Below, piece by piece: positions 59,647-64,000 of a stretch of DNA of 64,000 nt. Within the stretch, counting starts at the first letter, position 1. The number at the start of each line of letters is the position of its first letter. Origin of the DNA: JBDHWG01 sp046328505 (GTDB lineage: Bacteria; Chloroflexota; Anaerolineae; Epilineales; JAHCIE01); NCBI GenBank assembly GCA_046328505.1, contig JAXLWL010000002.1, positions 930,001-994,000 on the forward strand, in the 5' to 3' direction. The position numbers were made by a program, and so were the translations under genes. A model generated the notes under the pieces. It was not told the DNA's origin. It searched no databases and saw only the letters and a list, made by a program, of their open reading frames with translations.

Positions 59647-61248
59647 GTGCGTACGGATACGAAAGTGGTTGTGATTGGCGCGGGCATTGGCGGACTGACG
59701 ACGGCGGCGCTTCTCGCCAAGGCAGGCATGGACGTGACTGTCCTTGAGGCGCACGTCGACCCGGGCGGCTGCGCCGCGACCTTCTATCACCAGGGGTACC
59801 GCTTCGACGCGGGGGCGACGCTGGTTGGCGGCTTCCAGCCGGGCGGCGCGCATGACCTGGTGGGGCAGGCGCTCGGCATTCCCTGGCCGGTGCGTCGGTC
59901 CGACCCCGCGATGGAGGTCGTCCTGCCCGACGAGCGTGTGTCGCGCTGGGGCGACCCTGAGCGGTGGGAGGCCGAGCGTCGGCGCGTCTTTCCCGGTACG
60001 GAGCGCTTCTGGCGCGCGCAGGAGTGGGCGGCCGACCGCCTGTGGCGCTTCTCGGCGAGCGCTCCGGCCTGGCCTGCTCAGCGGCTGAGCGACTTCCCGC
60101 GCTTGCTGGCGCGCATCCGCCCCGAACTTCTCGGTCTCGCGCCCGGCGCTGTCGGCAGTGTGGCCGATTGGGCCCGCCTGCTGGGCGCAAGTGGGCGGGC
60201 ATTTCGCACGTTTGTCGATGCGCAGCTCCTCATCAGCGCGCAGGCAACCTCGGAAAAGGTCACGCCGCTGTACGGGGCCGTCGCACTAGACCTCGCGCGC
60301 CAGGGCGTGTATCATGTGGAGCGCGGCGTAGGAGGGATTGCCGAGACGCTGGTGGGGACGATCCGCCGTCTGGGCGGCAAAGTTTTGTTCAAACGGCGGG
60401 TCCAGAGTATTCTTATGCGCGGCGGGAAGGCAATTGGGGTGCGGGCGTTGAGCGGGCCGCGCCACGCTACAAGAGTGGAAGAGTATCTGTCCGACATCGT
60501 CATCGCGAATGTGACGCCGTGGAGTCTGACGGGCTTGCTGTCAGGCGATGAGAGCGGTGAGGACGCGTTCCTGACATCTGACCCCGGCCCACAGGGCTCG
60601 TCTGCCCCCATGTGGGGCGCGTTCACAATGTATCTTGGCGTGGATGACGGAGTTGCGCCGCCCGACGGTCCGGAGCATTATCAGGTCGTAGTGGATGACC
60701 GCCAACCGCTGGGTGAGGGTAACTCGGCGTTCATCTCGGTCTCGCCGACATGGGATGCTAGCCGCGCGCCGGCCGGCCAGCGCGCCGTGACGCTCTCGAC
60801 GCATACCGACGTCGGTCCGTGGTGGCGGATAGCCCAGGATAGGGCCGCCTACGAGGACCGCCGCGACGAGTACGCCGAGCGCCTCATTCGGGCCGGCGAG
60901 CGAGCACTACCGGGATTGCGCCGGCACATCCGTCTCGCGTTGCCTGGCACGCCAGTGACCTTCCGATATTACACGCAGCGTCCACTCGGCATGGTCGGAG
61001 GGTTTCCACAGACCAGCCTGTTTCGCGCCAGGGGGCCGCGCACAAGCGTCGGGAATGTGCTGCTGGTCGGAGATAGCATATTTCCGGGGCAGAGCACGGC
61101 GGGTGTGTCCATCGGAGCGCTGCGGGTGGCTTCCGAAATCCTGGGCCGGCAGGCCCGTCCGATCACACGGCGCGGCGGGCAGTCAGGCTCTCGGCCCGCG
61201 CATCGATCCATCGCGCGGGATGCTGAGCCGGTCCAAAACCAGTCCTAA
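59647..61248 (+). CDS. CrtI-family phytoene/carotenoid desaturase-like flavoenzyme
   Basis: 533 residues with the FAD motif VVVIGAGIGGLTTAALLAKAG at the N-terminus, the VLEAHVDPGGCAATF stretch and DAGATLVGG. The C-terminal GNVLLVGDSIFPGQSTAGVS signature is typical of CrtI, CrtO and cyanobacterial CrtD-like enzymes. The exact reaction (phytoene desaturation, C-3',4' desaturation or ketolation) cannot be set by eye. The GTG start has AAGGG upstream. It lies near the CarH-like gene and the polyprenyl synthase, which supports a carotenoid role. The last 30 residues are charged and not conserved. Confidence 0.88.
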   Translation: MRTDTKVVVIGAGIGGLTTAALLAKAGMDVTVLEAHVDPGGCAATFYHQGYRFDAGATLVGGFQPGGAHDLVGQALGIPWPVRRSDPAMEVVLPDERVSRWGDPERWEAERRRVFPGTERFWRAQEWAADRLWRFSASAPAWPAQRLSDFPRLLARIRPELLGLAPGAVGSVADWARLLGASGRAFRTFVDAQLLISAQATSEKVTPLYGAVALDLARQGVYHVERGVGGIAETLVGTIRRLGGKVLFKRRVQSILMRGGKAIGVRALSGPRHATRVEEYLSDIVIANVTPWSLTGLLSGDESGEDAFLTSDPGPQGSSAPMWGAFTMYLGVDDGVAPPDGPEHYQVVVDDRQPLGEGNSAFISVSPTWDASRAPAGQRAVTLSTHTDVGPWWRIAQDRAAYEDRRDEYAERLIRAGERALPGLRRHIRLALPGTPVTFRYYTQRPLGMVGGFPQTSLFRARGPRTSVGNVLLVGDSIFPGQSTAGVSIGALRVASEILGRQARPITRRGGQSGSRPAHRSIARDAEPVQNQS

Positions 61249-61278
61249 TGCCAGCAACAGCGGCCTGGTTGCGTTGAA

Positions 61279-61306
61279 ATCGTTTATAATATTCTAAACG
61301 ATCGTT
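61279..61306 (+). promoter_or_regulatory. Putative operator overlapping a TATAAT box
   Basis: An inverted repeat ATCGTTTA (61279-61286) and TAAACGAT (61295-61302) spans a perfect TATAAT (61285-61290). A 10-base palindrome AACGATCGTT (61297-61306) overlaps its end. A -35 box is not clear. This could be a repressor site for the polyprenyl synthase promoter. Confidence 0.45.
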
Positions 61307-61332
61307 GACTCTAGTTGAAGAAAGGGGCACAG

Positions 61333-62310
61333 GTGTATACACCGTCGCCTGCGCGACTCCCAGAGAGTCTAAACCTGGAACCCATTCTCTCCTCTCTCGA
61401 CGCCCTGGATGCTGTGCTGCAGGATGTCTCAGCCGTGGGGTTCCCCCTGGTCGCCGACGTCGTCCGCGCTGCCTTCGCGAGCGGCGGCAAGCGGCTACGG
61501 CCCTCCGTTGCCTTACTGACTGGCCAGATAGTTCACGCGCCAAAAGACACGACCCTGGCCCTGGCCGCTGCCGTTGAAACGTTGCACGTCGCTTCGCTGG
61601 TTCACGACGATCTCATTGATCAATCTCTCATTCGACGGGGCCACCCGACCCTCAACGCCGTCCTGAGCGCCGAGACGACGGTTCTCGCCGGCGACTATCT
61701 TTTCGCGCGCGCGGCCGCTTTCGCGGCGGATACTCTCAATCCTCGCGTAGTGCAGGCCTTCTCAGAGTGCCTGATGGATATGTGCGCCGGCGAGCTGGGG
61801 CAACTCGCTCAGCGGCGGGTGGTCCCCCCGAGTCGGGACGACTACTTGCGCCGCATCCACAGCAAGACTGCCGTCTTGTTCGCGACGGCGAGCAGTGCGG
61901 CGGGGGTGTTGGGTGGCGCGTCTGAGCAGGAAATCGCGCTGCTGCGGCAGTATGGCGAGAACGTTGGCGTCGCGTTCCAGATTAGTGACGATATTCTCGA
62001 CTTCGCCGGTGATCCCGACGTGCTCGGGAAGCCGATCGGCGCCGATATACGCCGGGGCACAGTGACTCTACCGGTGCTGTACGCAGCCGACATTGCTGAC
62101 TTGCCCCTCGCTCAGGCACTGGCCGGCGAGCAGTGGGCGATTGAGACGGTGATCGAGGCGGTGGTCACATCGGATGCGCTCGATCTTGCTCGCGCCGACG
62201 CCGAACGATATGCCGCGGCGGCTGTCTCCTGCCTGTCGTGGTTCTCGGCGGGATCGGCTCGCCAGACTCTCGAGGCTCTGGCCGACTTCAGCGTTCGCAG
62301 AGTGGCATGA
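61333..62310 (+). CDS. Polyprenyl (geranylgeranyl-type) diphosphate synthase
   Basis: Trans-isoprenyl diphosphate synthase of 325 residues making C20 or longer chains for carotenoids, quinones or lipids. The first Asp-rich motif is LVHDDLIDQ (DDxxD), the second is FQISDDILDFAGD. GGKRLRP and RGTVTLPVLYA are family stretches. Chain length cannot be read from sequence alone. The chosen GTG at 61333 has AAAGGGG five bases upstream; a TTG at 61315 is in frame. Its stop overlaps the nth ATG (ATGA). Confidence 0.93.
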   Translation: MYTPSPARLPESLNLEPILSSLDALDAVLQDVSAVGFPLVADVVRAAFASGGKRLRPSVALLTGQIVHAPKDTTLALAAAVETLHVASLVHDDLIDQSLIRRGHPTLNAVLSAETTVLAGDYLFARAAAFAADTLNPRVVQAFSECLMDMCAGELGQLAQRRVVPPSRDDYLRRIHSKTAVLFATASSAAGVLGGASEQEIALLRQYGENVGVAFQISDDILDFAGDPDVLGKPIGADIRRGTVTLPVLYAADIADLPLAQALAGEQWAIETVIEAVVTSDALDLARADAERYAAAAVSCLSWFSAGSARQTLEALADFSVRRVA

Positions 62311-62957
62311 TCTATACGGTCGATGAAGAGCGTCTGGCGTCCGTCCTCGATACGCTCGAGGACGGACGTTCGCTTTCCAGGTCAGACGACCTTATTGGCG
62401 AGCTCGTGGGGACGATCCTCTCGCAGCACACCCGCGATAGCGACGCGGTGTACGCAGCGCTGCGGCGCCGCTTTCCGACCTGGGAGATGCTGCGCGACGC
62501 CCCGGAAGAAGCGATTGTCGAGGCGATTCGATCAGGCGGTCTTGCGCGTGTCAAAGCGCGGCGCATCAAGCTGGCGCTCGCGGCGATAACGGCCGAACGG
62601 GGTGAGCTAGAGCTGGATTTCCTGGCCGACGCGGAGCTGAGTCAGGCGCGGCGGTGGCTGAGCGCGGTGCCCGGCGTTGGGCCAAAGACGGCCGCGTGTG
62701 TGCTTCTCTTCGGTCTTGGGCGACCCGTGCTGCCGGTGGACGACCACGTGCATCGCTGCGTCACCCGGCTGGGGATTGTGGCGCCCGGTCTGACGTCCGC
62801 CTCGTCCCACGCGCAACTGGAGCGGGCGCTGGGCGATGATACCCACGCCACGTTCATTCTTCATACGAGTCTGCATCGGTTGAGCCGCGAGGTGTGCCGC
62901 GAGCATCAGCCCAGATGCGCTGAATGCCCGCTCGCCGCAGTCTGCGCCTTCGCATAG
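62307..62957 (+). CDS. nth: Endonuclease III
   Basis: DNA glycosylase/AP lyase for oxidised pyrimidines. The helix-hairpin-helix reads LSAVPGVGPKTAACVLLFG with the catalytic Lys, and the catalytic Asp is in LPVDDHVHRCVTRLG. The C-terminal [4Fe-4S] loop has Cys-x6-Cys-x2-Cys-x5-Cys (CREHQPRCAECPLAAVC). The 216 residues are standard. Translationally coupled to the polyprenyl synthase gene by a four-base overlap. The frame is open upstream, but the ATG at 62307 begins the conserved fold. Confidence 0.94.
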   Translation: MIYTVDEERLASVLDTLEDGRSLSRSDDLIGELVGTILSQHTRDSDAVYAALRRRFPTWEMLRDAPEEAIVEAIRSGGLARVKARRIKLALAAITAERGELELDFLADAELSQARRWLSAVPGVGPKTAACVLLFGLGRPVLPVDDHVHRCVTRLGIVAPGLTSASSHAQLERALGDDTHATFILHTSLHRLSREVCREHQPRCAECPLAAVCAFA

Positions 62958-63089
62958 TCATTAATCTATTCACTGCGAGCTTGTAGGTTCCAATGAGAGG
63001 GTCGGACACACTCACTTCACGAGCGCGCCCGACCCTGTGCTTTGCCCGGCAGCTAAGACCGAGTCCGTCAATCCCACCCCGGTGCAGAC

Positions 63090-63740
63090 TTATGGGCCAT
63101 CAACGTGTACGTCGCTAGTCATCTGCAGCTGGTACGTCATGGGCATGCCGCCCTCGTTGAACACCTCCACATAGTAGGTTCCCGCCTCGGGGAAGACCCC
63201 CTGCCACACCTTCGGCGCGCTGACGAACGCGTCAATCTTGCCCTGGTCGATCAGGTCCTTGTGGATAGGACTGTCGACCAGTGGCGAGCCCACTGCCCAG
63301 TAGAGCGGCGGTTCGACGCGCTTCTCGCCGTAACTGTGCCCCTGCCACACGCGCTTGCCCCCGTCCGTGTGCTCGTGCCACAACTGCCGGTTGTTCTCAA
63401 TCAGCAGCATGTCACTGGGGCTGTAGATTCGGAAGCCGGTGTTATGCGCCATGTCCTGGTTCCAGGAAGTGTCGCTATCGAGGCGAATGGTGAACACCAT
63501 GTAGGGCAGGCCCTCCCGAGAGACTTCCTTGGCCTGCTTCGGCGACATTGGCTGAATCACGTCGAAGCTGTACCACTGGCTGTTTCCTGGCGGGAGCGTT
63601 GCCTGGTTAACGCCAGGGCCGAGCACCTGTACCTGTTCAGTGTGGAAGGAGCCTGTGCCAGTCGAAGCCATCGCCACCAAGCCGGTAACAAGCAGGAGGA
63701 GCAGCGCCATACCAACGCCAATCACAATGCGAGCTTTCAT
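63090..63740 (-). CDS. Secreted protein, unknown, with PPC-like C-terminal half
   Basis: 216 residues. A signal peptide (MKARIVIGVGMALLLLLVT) precedes a beta-rich domain: TLPPGNSQWYSFDVIQ early, and GTYYVEVFNEGGMPMTYQLQM at the end. These ends resemble the bacterial pre-peptidase C-terminal (PPC) type fold, which aids secretion or binding. A His/Asp-rich middle stretch (LWHEHTDGGKRVWQGH) is unusual. GGAGGT lies before the ATG. I do not recognise a named family. Confidence 0.75.
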   Translation of the reverse strand: MKARIVIGVGMALLLLLVTGLVAMASTGTGSFHTEQVQVLGPGVNQATLPPGNSQWYSFDVIQPMSPKQAKEVSREGLPYMVFTIRLDSDTSWNQDMAHNTGFRIYSPSDMLLIENNRQLWHEHTDGGKRVWQGHSYGEKRVEPPLYWAVGSPLVDSPIHKDLIDQGKIDAFVSAPKVWQGVFPEAGTYYVEVFNEGGMPMTYQLQMTSDVHVDGP

Positions 63741-64000
63741 GTCTTACCTCCATTTTGGCCTAACCCGTGTTACATTTATGAACCAACTTACATTGAGTCG
63801 TCGACCTCGGACACAGAACAGGTACGCTGTCACGTGCAATGTGGGACTGCCAGGCTCGACTATTGTGGATGCTGTCGGGAGTTTGGTTGGTCGGGCGAGG
63901 ATACAACGGTGGCCCACGCAAGAAGTCCATTCTTGCCTCTGATTCCATCCTACACCCATTGGGCCGTGGGAGACGTGGTGCCTTCTTCACCCCAGGTGAA
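63741..64000. other. Window-end intergenic stretch without a recognised gene
   Basis: Between the secreted protein start and the window edge no plausible coding frame with a ribosome binding site, no strong hairpin and no consensus promoter was recognised. It presumably contains the promoter of the minus-strand secreted protein. Confidence 0.5.

Overview
This 64 kb window is GC-rich, densely packed bacterial chromosome. I infer a member of the Chloroflexota (green non-sulfur group). The basis is the gene mix: a YugP-type zinc protease, a citrate synthase-like protein next to a small HTH protein, Thr/Pro-rich secreted proteins with an LPL-type C-terminus, large PMT-family glycosyltransferases and a mannose-1-phosphate guanylyltransferase/phosphomannomutase-like fusion. 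No rRNA, tRNA, CRISPR array, prophage or insertion sequence was seen. Housekeeping genes carry good ribosome binding sites, and several promoters match the sigma70 consensus.

Layout. 1-9.3 kb: a minus-strand branched-chain amino acid operon, ilvB-ilvN-ilvC-leuA-leuC-leuD-cimA. It is preceded by a full transcription-attenuation leader: promoter, a peptide rich in Leu/Val/Ile codons, pause, antiterminator and terminator hairpins. ilvC carries a one-base frameshift. 9.3-17.4 kb: malQ, a methyltransferase, a CAP-domain secreted protein, a Na/Ca exchanger, a thioesterase, a pseudo-receiver response regulator, hpf and comF. 17.5-25 kb: a 14-repeat secreted propeller, a tyrosine recombinase-like protein without catalytic residues, a dipeptidase, a PIG-L deacetylase, a DUF4870 membrane protein, a peptidoglycan amidase and scpA. 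25-34 kb: lipB/fmt divergent from recJ, then a HAD phosphatase, YugP protease, rlmN, pdxST and an HD phosphohydrolase. Two copies of a palindromic dispersed repeat lie here, one of them forming the C-terminus of LipB. 34-51 kb: two tandem PMT-type glycosyltransferases, a histidine phosphatase plus NarL-type regulator, two soluble trypsin-like proteases, a propeller lipoprotein, a MaoC/metallo-beta-lactamase pair, a sugar nucleotidyltransferase fusion and a multidomain glycosidase.

51-56.8 kb: an XRE/ImmA-type regulator-protease pair with its own operator, a small HTH protein coupled to a degenerate citrate synthase, a membrane HtrA protease and a DUF4097 protein. 56.9-63 kb: a probable light-responsive isoprenoid/carotenoid locus. 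A CarH/LitR-type B12-binding MerR regulator sits behind four TTGnnCAAA-type repeats that run into its -35 box. It is followed by an SDR, a DUF4397 surface protein, a CrtI-family desaturase, a polyprenyl diphosphate synthase and endonuclease III. The window ends in a secreted protein of unknown function.

The strongest observations for follow-up are the ilv attenuator, the CarH-like operator array, a shared C-terminal motif on three exported proteins, the repeat-derived LipB tail, and a set of catalytically degenerate proteins (recombinase, receiver, citrate synthase, phosphomannomutase domain).
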